DNA from: Mytilus trossulus
Lineage: Eukaryota > Mollusca > Bivalvia > Mytilida > Mytilidae
Direction of reading: 5' to 3'
Assembly: GCF_036588685.1 (NCBI RefSeq)
Contig: NC_086378.1
Span: 32,155,578 to 32,219,577, forward strand
DNA: 64,000 nucleotides
Shown here piece after piece: positions 24,521-33,499 of this stretch. Below the pieces are notes generated by a model. That model had not been told where the DNA came from and made no database searches. It was given only the letters and a program-made list of their open reading frames with translations. A program made the position numbers and the translations under genes. Within the stretch, counting starts at the first letter, position 1. Every line of letters begins with the position of its first letter.

Positions 24521-25029
24521 AATCTGATAATATCACACGGCTAAAGCAATTCTTCAAATTTAATGAATTAATATATGAACAAACAAGTTTTATCATGGGT
24601 ACAAATATACTATTATTTTCTATAATTATATGATAAAGCACCGTACAGTTAATTCAGGACGTTATTTGCTAATTGAAGCAGAGTTTAAAAATACGATTTC
24701 AAATTGTACTTTCCTTCAAATATCCTCTGCTGGAAAATGATGCATAAAAAATATTATGCTTATAGAACAAAGGTTGGCGTGATTCTTGACAATTACCGTA
24801 GTTATTTTTGCGGGGTATAATTTTTCGCATATTTTCGCGGATAGAACAAAATCGCCAAAATATATTCGTCAAATTAATAGTGTACATGCAAAGGTATTGA
24901 TAAAAGTTTTGAATCTGCAATTTTTGTTGTTGAAATATTTTTTTGTTTTATAGAAATTAAGATCATAGTGCAATGTTGACTGCTGTTCTCAAATTGTATT
25001 TTAAATTTTTACCTGTAACTATGCATGTC

Positions 25030-25330
25030 TAAAATTGAAATTTGGATTTGTCAGAGAGACAGAACAGAAAACAGGCGAATGGGTCTAGACGCATTGAAAA
25101 AATCCCACACCCGGGCCTTAGCTGGTCTCTAAATAAAATTATGTACTAGTTCAGTGAAAATGGACGCCATACTAAACAACTAAAATTAAGAAAACACAAG
25201 AAAAGCAAAGGTCAGAGGCTCCAGAGTTGGGACAGGTGCAAAAATGCGGCAGGATTAAACATGTCTTGTGAGATCTCAACCCTCCACCTATACCTCTAGC
25301 CAATATAGAACAAAGAAACACACAGCAATA
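25030..25330 (-). repeat. Dispersed repeat 'B', minus copy
   Basis: Shares AGAGGCTCC, GGACAGGTGCAAAAATGCGG, TTAAACATGT and ACCCTCCACCTATACCTCT with the copy at 29375-29720. Non-coding and diverged. Confidence 0.55.
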
Positions 25331-25381
25331 CACACAGTAAAATAATGTCTGTTGTCAATATAATGAATTGTTTTTGACTGT

Positions 25382-25610
25382 CATTCATGCAAGTGAGAGG
25401 TTTAGCTAGCTATAAAACAAGGTTCAACCCAACATTTTCTACAGAAGAAAACTTCTGTACCAAATGAGGAATATAAAGTTGTTTTCAATTCGTTTGATGT
25501 GTTTGAGCTTTGGATTTTGCCATTTGATAATGAATTTTCCGTTTTGAATTGTCTATGGAGTTCGGTATTTCTTCTATTTTACTTTTTGGAATACAAGTTT
25601 GTTTCGCGGT
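25382..25610 (+). repeat. Dispersed repeat 'M', plus copy
   Basis: GAGGTTTAGCTAGCTATAAA, GTTCAACCCAACATTTTCTA, CGTTTGATGTGTTTGAGCTT, CCGTTTTGAATTGTC and GAGTTCGGTATTTCTTC. The same order of phrases is found at 40545-40740 and, shorter, at 57985-58100 and 59515-59665; the reverse complement is at 39690-39845. Fragments are at 6890-6965 and 50560-50640. Confidence 0.6.
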
Positions 25611-25780
25611 CCATTAAACACAAATGTGATGGTGAGTTGTTCATAACAGTTGCAAGTTAAATACTTGATTAATATTTTTCTTGTCCTTTATAATTTTCGA
25701 TGTATATAATTTCCGTAAAAATGTAAAATTTGTAAATTTCATAATCTTACAACATTTGTCATCAACTAATGTGCAAGAAA

Positions 25781-25868
25781 TAGTGAAGTGTTCTATTTAA
25801 TTGTAATGTTCAGAGGACTCCAAAAATAGCGAAGTGTTCTATAATGTTATGTTCAGAGGACTCCAAAG
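25781..25868. repeat. Tandem duplication of about 45 bp
   Basis: GAAGTGTTCTAT..AATGTTCAGAGGACTCCAAA occurs twice in direct succession with small length differences. Confidence 0.7.
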
Positions 25869-26506
25869 AACACATGCCAATGTCATTATTAAAATTCGAT
25901 TATGAATAACGGGCTTTAAAAGATTTTTTGGGAAAGGTCGATCTAGTAAAAACGGTACTACATATTTATAACATGAAAGAATGTTAACGGTGAAACTGAC
26001 AGCTTAGATAAAAAAAAAATTAGCCATATAAGTTACTAACAACCACAAGAAAAAAACTATTTAGATAAATTAGTTTGTGATAAACATTAATTCTAAATTG
26101 AAAATGTACATTTATGACAGTTTATGGCATATTGCCTATTCAAATAAAATTTAATTAATTGCTATTTTGTGGTATCGCATGTTGTATCTCGAGTATTAAA
26201 ATGATTTTAATTTTCAAAATATTTTGGCATTTTTATTATTCATTCAAAAATAACCCTAAAGACAATGTATACTATGTCCTTACACGGAAATCAATTGTCA
26301 ATATTTGACCATAATTCCAATCGCGTGTCCACTACAAGAATCACCAATGACCCCTGGGGTAAAATATGAAAGTACAATACATACTGCAAGTTTTAATTAC
26401 AATTTACATGTTTTTTATCTGTACATCTATGTTTTCTTTTGAAATACAATCAGTATACAACGTTTCAGTGATTAGAGAAATTAACACTCAAGGTTGTGCC
26501 ATACAA

Positions 26507-26514
26507 TATAAATA
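26507..26514 (+). promoter_or_regulatory. TATA box of the diverged TALE gene
   Basis: TATAAATA, followed by an initiator-like TCAGTAT at 26541-26547, about 35 nt downstream. It would give a 5' UTR of about 84 nt before the ATG at 26627. A second TATA-like string (TATAAG/TATAAAG at 26594-26606) is too close to the ATG. Confidence 0.4.
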
Positions 26515-26626
26515 TCAAGAGTTTGATGGATAACCATTAGTCAGTATTCATAACTTTCATCTCTTTCTTACAATATATTCATACTTACTTATTTATAAGT
26601 ATAAAGTTTTCACTACCATAATCAAC

Positions 26627-28889
26627 ATGAATGTTTACAGTCCTTACGGTACTCCAGATTTTCAGGTAATATTTCAAATTAATTCTAATGTAAATATTTT
26701 GTATCACATTAGTATAAAAAAAACACGTTGTTTAAATGCAAGGCTCCGTGTTGAAGGCCTTACTTTTACCTATAATGGTTTACTTTTACAAATTCTGACT
26801 TGGTTGAGAGAGTTGTGTCATTGGCACTCATACCACATCTTCTTATATTTATTGTTATATGGTCATTATATTTGAATTCGTTTTAAATTATTATATATGC
26901 AACGCTGCTGTTTTTCTGTTGTTGAGTTGCTTCATACAAAACCTATAGTACATTAAATTAGTTTAAACAATTATTGAAAAAGGTAATTCAAATCAATCCA
27001 AATTTCAGTGACACAATCATGAAACTTCTTTGCTTTGACTTTTATACCTTTTTTAATATATAATACTTTATTTTATTTCAGATGTATCAGCGAAACTATA
27101 ACATCAGAGGAAACTACTATCAACCATCGCCACAGACAATACCACTAGCACCAATTCAGAACAATATGCCATCTCCGTATTACCCACACAATACATATCC
27201 ACACAGTGGAGCTGGAATGGTCGGTAGCATTTTGTTGTTATTTTTTTTAAGGACAACTCATATGGATACGTTTTGATTTGTTCTTTATGTGGTTGATGTG
27301 ATTAAACATGACTTATACTTTTAAAACAATGAAATTTGCCTGTAAAACTTGATACAAATGTAAAAAGAACATTCACTTAGAATCAATCAAATAATTCTGA
27401 ATTATTCAACATAATGCACGATTTTAGATCTAAACTTTAATACGTTCTATTTATTATTTTTTTGACATCTCACTTATTCGTAGTGCTATATTAGTATGAT
27501 AACATATTGTATATTTAAAATGTAAATAACTTATTTTATGAATTATAATTTCAGTATTTTCCGAAACAGATACCCCAAGAACGCTCCTATATTACCCAGA
27601 ATTCAAGCTGTCATGTTCCTTCTCTAGAAACGGTATTACGAACGCAAGTTCAAGATTACATGTAAGTTCAGATTTTTAGTTATACTTAAGAATCACAAGG
27701 GTAGAGGCGTTATTATTTGTTTGCACATATAATTTAGACAGCAATCCAATAACCTAATAAAATTATAAAAAGATGTGTACAGGTCAAATTTAAATGCAGT
27801 TCCCGTGTGCCTTAAATTCTTAGACTATATAACTATTATAATCATAAAAATTTTGAATAAACTTTATTAATCATACTTCATTATTTCATTATTTTTGCAA
27901 ATTTCATTTATAAAAGATTTTAATGTATTTAGAAAATAATATTAATTTGATATTTTACAGAAAATTAGGACTAGAAAAACAAATATCTGAAGTTTCAGCT
28001 TCCAAAGGCAATACAAAGATTTTAAAAGATTGGTTGAGACAACACAGAAACAACCCATACCCGACAAAGACGGACAAAGTTATGTTGGCTTATTCAACTA
28101 ACATGACCATGACCCAAATTTCTAACTGGTTTGCAAATTCAAGAAGAAGAATTAAACAAGAGAAAAGTGAAAAAGAGTTGAATGACAGTTTGTTGGGATC
28201 TTCTTGTGATGACAAAAAACGACTAACATGTCGTGAAGACGTGAGACAATCAGAAACATTATCTAGCGCCAAATGTAAAACCGGAAACAAAGAATGCGCA
28301 TACGATTCATCACGTAACGAAAACGTAAACGATACATTTCAGAGTTCTTTTAACGAAACGAACATTACTCCAGATAGTGGACTCGAGAGTTTTATAGAGA
28401 CGACAGATTCGTTTGAAAAACGTGAGAACGCAAAAGATCACAAAGGTAGACAGATCTTGATAAATAGTACATCTTAGTTGGATCATATATATAATATAAC
28501 TTTTAAACACTAATATACTTATTTTTTCAAATTGTTTGGCAGATAATTTCTAATTCAAAACCTGCGAATAGACTTTCAGTAGATTAAACAATATTTGCAG
28601 TATTAAAATTTAGTTCTACAGATTGTAGTAGATACATAGTCATGTAAATAATGTGTTTTTATCTTTTTCAGATATAAAGTGCAAGACAAATTTGTTTGGA
28701 ACAGATCCATTGACAGATGTTACAGTCGAACCATTAGAGACAAAACCAGATACAATAAATGTTACAGTCGAACCATTGGAGATACAACCATATACATTAG
28801 ACTATATAGTCGAACCATCAGAGAATAAAAGTACAAAGGCTGTTTATAGGACATCGAAAATATGGTCTATTACCGACATACTTAATTGA
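26627..28889 (+). CDS. Diverged Iroquois-type TALE homeobox protein
   Basis: Five coding exons: 26627-26665, 27082-27219, 27555-27661, 27961-28445 and 28672-28889, with phases 0, 0, 2 and 1, the same order as in the Irx-class gene at 8731-11709. The product is 328 aa. Residues about 103-165 form a TALE homeodomain with NPYPTK, MTMTQIS and WFANSRRRIKQE (A at position 50, as in Irx and Mohawk). It lacks the RRKNAT lead and LAIIT helix of true Irx. The Cys motif of its neighbour is missing from exon 2, which is instead rich in Tyr, Pro and Asn. The C-terminus KIWSITDILN matches [10 protein letters not shown] of the neighbour. Residues about 272-310 hold three 14-aa repeats (VTVEPLE..). The donor after exon 2 is the weak GTCGGT. 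Alternatives are a spiralian-specific TALE (SPILE-like) or Mohawk-like gene; shared architecture favours an Irx duplicate. Confidence 0.85.
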
Positions 28890-29028
28890 AAATAACATTC
28901 ATTTGGTGAATATCGTCCCATGATGCATAGTAGTGCTAAAAGGAAAACAATTCGTTTGTGTAAGTGTAACAAAGAAACTTGTTCATGTATGTATCTTATA
29001 ATATAATCATTAGTGCTTATTTCTATCC

Positions 29029-29034
29029 AATAAA
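29029..29034 (+). terminator. Poly(A) signal of the diverged TALE gene
   Basis: AATAAA 140 nt after the stop codon at 28887-28889. Confidence 0.5.
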
Positions 29035-29134
29035 AGAAAACTAGAATACTATATATACTTGTTACTCTTTAAGTTATGATTTCAATATCAAAACTGTTCA
29101 TTATTCTACCGTGTTTCATATTTTCATGCGAGGC

Positions 29135-29255
29135 CTTTTTTAGCTGACTATCCGGTATGTGTGTATCTCATTGTTGAAGGCCGTGCGGTTTCCATTTACC
29201 ACTTCGTTCGAACTTAATTGGACAGTTGTCTTATTTGCAATCGAATGGCACCAAG
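29135..29255 (-). repeat. SINE-like repeat 'S', minus fragment
   Basis: AGCTGACTATCCGGTATG, CATTGTTGAAGGCCGTGCGG and GACAGTTGTCTTATTTGCAAT match the minus copies at 30150-30290 and 40940-41070. Confidence 0.5.
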
Positions 29256-29374
29256 AGACAAATTAATTGCAAATACATGTACATGACGAGAATATATTAA
29301 TGTTATATGAATATTATCCCTGCTTTCTACTATAGACGGACACGATGAGTCTGATTTTAATGTTTTCGGTTACA

Positions 29375-29720
29375 ATAAAATTGAGAATAGAAATGGGGAA
29401 TGTGTCAAAGAGACATCAACCCGACCATAGAACAGACAACAACAGAAGGTCACCAACAGGTCGTTAATGCAGCGAGAAATTCCCGTACCCGGAGGCGTCC
29501 TTCAGCTGGCCCCTAAACAAAAATATATACTAGTTCAGTGATAATGAACACCATAATAAACTCTAAATTGTAAACAAGAAACTAAAATCCAAAACAATAC
29601 AAGACTAACAAAGGCCAGAGGCTCCTGATTTGGTACAGGCGCAAACATACAGCGGGGTTAAACATGTTTATGAGATCACAACCCTCCACCTATACCTCTG
29701 CCAATGCAGTACAGTTAATG
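29375..29720 (-). repeat. Dispersed repeat 'B', minus copy
   Basis: The longest 'B' copy in the window: GAATAGAAATGGGGAATGTG, CAACCCGACCATAGAACAGA, CCCGTACCCGGAGGCGTCC, CAGGCGCAAACATACAGCGG and ACCCTCCACCTATACCTCTG. It corresponds to 21778-21945 in opposite orientation. Non-coding. Confidence 0.65.
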
Positions 29721-30149
29721 TATAACAATACGCACATACTTTTCAGTTAAAGAGAAGTCCGAGTCTGATGTCAGAAGATGTAACCAAAGAAAATAAACAT
29801 AATGACAGTAAGGAATAAAAAACAACTGACTACTAGCAGTTAACTGAAATGCCATCTCCAGACTTCAATTAAACTAATTGAAAGATTATTTCTTCATCAT
29901 ATTAATATCAGGCACAATCTTTCCCGTTAGGGGTTTAGTATCATACCATCATAAAATATATGAGAAGAACATAACCCGTGTCCATGTTTTTTTAAAAATA
30001 AATGTGTTTAGTTCCGATGCAAAGACCCTATAAGTGAATCAATATTAACGCCAAAATATGCAATCTGTACGTAATTACCTGAAAACAGTATCGTAACTAT
30101 ATCCCTTCTTAATAAGACTATTTCAATTGTTTTACATTGTCTTATCGGG

Positions 30150-30290
30150 GCCTTTTATAACTGACTATGCGGTATGGGCTTTGCTCATTGTTGAAGGCCG
30201 TACGGTGACCTATAGTTGTTAATGTTTGTGTCATTTTGGTCTTTTGTGGATAGTTGTCTCATTGGCAATCATACCACATCTTCTTTTTTA
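30150..30290 (-). repeat. SINE-like repeat 'S', minus copy
   Basis: CTGACTATGCGGTATGGGCT, GTTGAAGGCCGTACGGTGAC, GTTGTCTCATTGGCAATCAT and ACCACATCTTCTTTT. The end ACCACATCTTC is shared by most minus copies. Confidence 0.6.
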
Positions 30291-30587
30291 TATTGAAAGG
30301 TTTTGTTAGCTTCTGAGGTGAATATTAATATTGTGTGCTTTATAAAGAATATTTCCATAAAAAAATGGATTTGCAATACCTGAACGTATAAGAAATCTGC
30401 ATGCTGAGCTATATTTACGAATGATCTCCTTATACCGATGATAAAATTTGTTTATAGCCAACAGGAAGATATCTCACCTTTCCCGAACACGTTATTCTGA
30501 ATCCGAGCCATCCAGTCCTTTCTCTTACTCCTTCAAATCACGTGTTTAGTGGAGAAGCTGCAACTATTAATTTTAGTGTTTGGTTTG

Positions 30588-30660
30588 TCCCGACGGAGGT
30601 TTGAACTCCCGAATACCCGCACCTATGCGGTATCAGCCACACAACTGCTTTAGATGTTAA
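30588..30660 (-). repeat. tRNA-like SINE fragment
   Basis: On the minus strand, GTGTGGCTGATACCGC (A-box-like) and GAGTTCAAACCTCC (B-box-like) lie about 35 nt apart, ending CGTCGGGAC. Cloverleaf pairing is poor, so this is probably SINE-derived and not an expressed tRNA. Confidence 0.35.
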
Positions 30661-30689
30661 CACGCGGACTAAAGGACATAAAACGGGTC

Positions 30690-31400
30690 GTTTGATACTA
30701 ACTTACCAGATGAATCTAAAACTGATGAATATTTTTTAACCTAAGTCAGATTTGCTTTAAAAATGCTTTAGTTTCAGAGATATAAGCCAAGAACTGCATT
30801 TTATCCATGTGTTTTATTTTAAGCCATGTCAAGCTTTTTGGTTGGCGGGCGGGGTCACAGCTTAAATGTTTAAACTCGAAACCCTTATGATGATGGCCAT
30901 ATTTTGATAAATTTGTCTCAGTAGTTTCAGAGGAGAAGGTTTTTGTAGAAGATTATACGATTTAAGAAAATTGTTAAAGTGGACTATAAAGGGCGTGACT
31001 ATAAAGGGCAATAAATCCTGACCATTTTGATCATGCCAAATTATTTGTAAGGCTTACTTTGCCTAACATGTTTGCTTATTGCTATCTGTATCTACTGTGA
31101 ATTCATTAATATTCGTTGCATGCCAATTTTCGTGGGTTTCGTAAGTATAGGTGAACCACGAATTTAATTATTCAACGAAAACAAAATTTATATAGGCTTC
31201 GTATGCAGTGATATGCAAAACCACGAAACCTAATACTTACGGAAATGCAAGTTTTCACCAATCCTCGAAAATTGGTACCCACGAAAATAAATGAATCCAC
31301 AGTATTATAATTTTCAAGATAATAACCAAAAAAAATACAAAATTTCCTTACCAAAGGATTGTCTGATGTTTCTGAAAATTTCAGGACAGAAAGATCGTGA
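30690..31400 (-). mobile_element. Repeat 'R3', minus copy, split by a MITE
   Basis: GTCAGATTTGCTTTAAAAAT, GATATAAGCCAAGAACTGC, AAAGGGCAATAAATCCTGAC and (after the inserted MITE) AAGATAATAACCAAAA and TCTGAAAATTTCAGGACAG follow the order of the R3 copy at 63407-64000. Removing 31095-31302 restores the continuous R3 sequence CTATCTGTATCTATTATAA. Confidence 0.7.
31095..31302. mobile_element. 208-bp MITE with TA target duplication
   Basis: Ends CTGTGAATTCATTAATATTC and GAAAATAAATGAATCCACAG are inverted repeats, continuing inward with CCAATTTTCGTGG / CCTCGAAAATTGG. TA lies on both sides (31093-31094 and 31303-31304). It is inserted in the R3 copy. TA duplication suggests mobilisation by a Tc1/mariner-type or similar transposase. 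Confidence 0.8.
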
Positions 31401-31566
31401 AAAGTTCATCCACGAGAGTCTAATACTGGCCGTGGATAAGTTCACGGAGAAGCCAGTCCCTACTCCACCTTCTCCTCTGCCGCCGTCACATCTACGTCTG
31501 TCATTCAGTAGATCGCCCACTGCCTGTTATTTTGTGCCTTATCAATATGCAATTCCAGTCAATTAA
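31400..31566 (+). CDS. Possible terminal exon of unknown function (doubtful)
   Basis: An open frame with less AT-rich, coding-like composition reads DREKFIHESLILAVDKF, then a Pro/Ser-rich run (PTPPSPLPPS), ending CYFVPYQYAIPVN before TAA. The frame extends upstream only through R3 repeat and MITE sequence, so any real coding part begins near 31395, where AATTTCAG could act as an acceptor. No upstream exon was found. It could equally be a chance frame. Confidence 0.2.
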
Positions 31567-31849
31567 TTGCAAGCATCATATAGTAATAGTAATGCGTTCA
31601 TTTCTTCCGAGACAATGTTAACAATAACAGTAGCATTTTACACACAATATTCTTATTTGTAAAAACACATAAATCAAGTCACATTATCACGATATCTTTC
31701 GCCTCCCATTTAGGTTTTCTTTAAATATAGGTGATGTAGATCATTAAATTTCTTGCAGTGAAACACAAAATGAAATTCATCCTCCAAATTGGCTGGAAGA
31801 GCAACTTTGAAAAATTGGCAAGATGACAATTTATGTAAAACGTTCGAAT

Positions 31850-32000
31850 AAACTAATAAAAATAGGCAGGACCAAATAGAGTGAAAAATATAAAAAGCAG
31901 GACAGAGATTACAACTAAATAAAACCATACTTGTAACATGTAGAGGCATTCAATGGAGATGTAAATAATGAGTTGAGCGAAACGGATTACTAGAGGTAAA
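31850..32000 (-). repeat. Fragment of the G21/C21-ended element family
   Basis: GGCAGGACCAAATAGAGTGAAAAAT and AGGACAGAGATTACAACTAAAT match in reverse complement the interior of the element at 36826-37103 (AGTTGTAATCTCTGTCCT, CACTCTATCCGGTCCTGC). The ends are not preserved. The rest of 31567-32300 holds no gene. Confidence 0.55.
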
Positions 32001-32303
32001 ATGTTTAATGTGAGTAATACTGAGATTTGTACAAATTGTTGATTTTTCAACGATTGAATTTCTTTCATGTAACTCCAAAACGACAATTTTGAATAAGTCA
32101 ACGTATAAAAAAAGCAAGTACGGTCCATTTTATATTAACAAAAAAAAGTTAAGTATAATTTCTTCATGTTGTGTGGAAAAAAAACTTTTTCACAACCAGT
32201 CGACCAAAGAAACAGACGGTATACTTTAACACGTCTGCCGTTAACAGTGTGTAAAAATCAATGTGGCCTTATATGTTGCACAAAACATATTAATTATAAA
32301 ACA

Positions 32304-32309
32304 TTTATT
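32304..32309 (-). terminator. Poly(A) signal of the FkbM-family gene
   Basis: AATAAA on the minus strand, only about 24 nt after the stop codon at 32333-32335. Plausible but close; other signals may exist further downstream. Confidence 0.35.
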
Positions 32310-32332
32310 CACCTAAACAATATATATGAAGA

Positions 32333-33349
32333 CTACCCCTTTGGTAACCATAATACATCATATCCCCACGACTCAGACTTTGTGTAGTCCAATTTTTGTT
32401 TTGCAGAGCTCAATGAATGTGGTATGAAGTTGTGTTTACTCATAAATTTTAAAATCGTATCTGCAGTTTTTTGTTTTCTATGGAATTCCCATTCCATAAT
32501 AAAGCCAACGATTTTTATTTTTTCGAAAAATAACGATGCCCCTTCCATGGCCTTAGCTTCAAAGCCTTCGATGTCCATTTTAACTACCACTTTCTTAAAG
32601 TTCTCTATTCCTGGAATTTTTAAAAGATCGTCCATTTTTATCGTGTGAACAGTACCATATGTTCCTTGTGCTCGGCCTTCTTTGAGTTTCTTAATATGAT
32701 CCGAGTCTACATCGACAAATGTTCCTCCCATATTGTTTTTATCTACTCCTAGATTAACAACACTATTACTGTTAGATATGGCATTATGCACAAGAGTGAC
32801 TTTATCCTGTAAGCCACCTCCGGCAACAGACGAACAAATGTGACGGACATTTCTGTCTAAAGCCTCCACGGCCAAAACTTTTCTCCCCATTTTAGCAGCA
32901 GAGAGCGTATAAACTCCAATGTTAGCTCCTATGTCTATCAGATTTAATTCGGGGTCGGATTTTAACAAATCAAACATTATACTGGATTTTTCGGCTTCGA
33001 AGTGTCCACTGCTTATCAGTATTCCCGATACCCACGGATCTTGGGCTGCTGGATACACAAAAATAGGCGTATTCCCATATGGAGTTTTAAGAGTTGCTTT
33101 TATGAAGTTTTGACACTCGCTGCATACTTTATTATTTTTACTCCAAGAAGTTAAATCCATTGAATACACATTTGTGAAATCTACTTTACATACGGGCTTT
33201 AAATCATTTTTACCACCGGAAGTGTCTTCACTTGTATGAACACGTGTGTCCTGTATCGTCTGCAGCGTTCGATAGTTCTTCACTATGAGCATCATTATAA
33301 ATCCTCCCATAAAGAAAAAAGACAAACCTATAACAACTCTTCCTCTCAT
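32333..33349 (-). CDS. FkbM-family methyltransferase, type II membrane protein
   Basis: A 338-aa single coding exon. Residues 5-24 (VIGLSFFFMGGFIM..) form a signal-anchor after a short basic N-terminus, so the catalytic part should lie in the Golgi/ER lumen. The S-adenosylmethionine fold follows: LIDIGANIGVYTLS (137-150), VEAL (161-164), and VKMDIEGFEAKAMEG (256-270), all typical of the FkbM family, which O-methylates sugars or other small substrates; the substrate here cannot be told. WGYDVLWLPKG ends the protein, as in many metazoan FkbM proteins. The frame is open further upstream to 33484, but TTATTTTCAG lies directly before AATCATG at 33349. That marks a likely 3' splice site with a non-coding first exon, so I start at 33349. 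Molluscs often carry many FkbM paralogues. Confidence 0.88.
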   Translation of the reverse strand: MRGRVVIGLSFFFMGGFIMMLIVKNYRTLQTIQDTRVHTSEDTSGGKNDLKPVCKVDFTNVYSMDLTSWSKNNKVCSECQNFIKATLKTPYGNTPIFVYPAAQDPWVSGILISSGHFEAEKSSIMFDLLKSDPELNLIDIGANIGVYTLSAAKMGRKVLAVEALDRNVRHICSSVAGGGLQDKVTLVHNAISNSNSVVNLGVDKNNMGGTFVDVDSDHIKKLKEGRAQGTYGTVHTIKMDDLLKIPGIENFKKVVVKMDIEGFEAKAMEGASLFFEKIKIVGFIMEWEFHRKQKTADTILKFMSKHNFIPHSLSSAKQKLDYTKSESWGYDVLWLPKG

Positions 33350-33499
33350 GATTCTGAAAATAATCAAATAGTTAAATGAATATAATATTAACAATATAAA
33401 GTCATGTTCTAATATTATTTTTTTCCTAAACAGCGGCATCCCATTTAACTGAATTAGTACTGTACCATAGTGGGCCACGCTCAAACAAACTCAGTCGTG

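Noticed and set aside
28090..28290. Minus-strand ORF opposite the TALE homeobox exon
   Set aside because: Shadow of the homeobox coding strand.
31314..31520. Minus-strand 68-codon ORF
   Set aside because: Overlaps R3 repeat and the doubtful exon on the other strand; Gly/Arg-rich run is the complement of a Pro-rich run.
33350..33484. 45-codon upstream extension of the FkbM frame
   Set aside because: A good 3' splice site (TTATTTTCAG) sits just before the inner ATG, and the extension would put a second hydrophobic stretch before the signal anchor.
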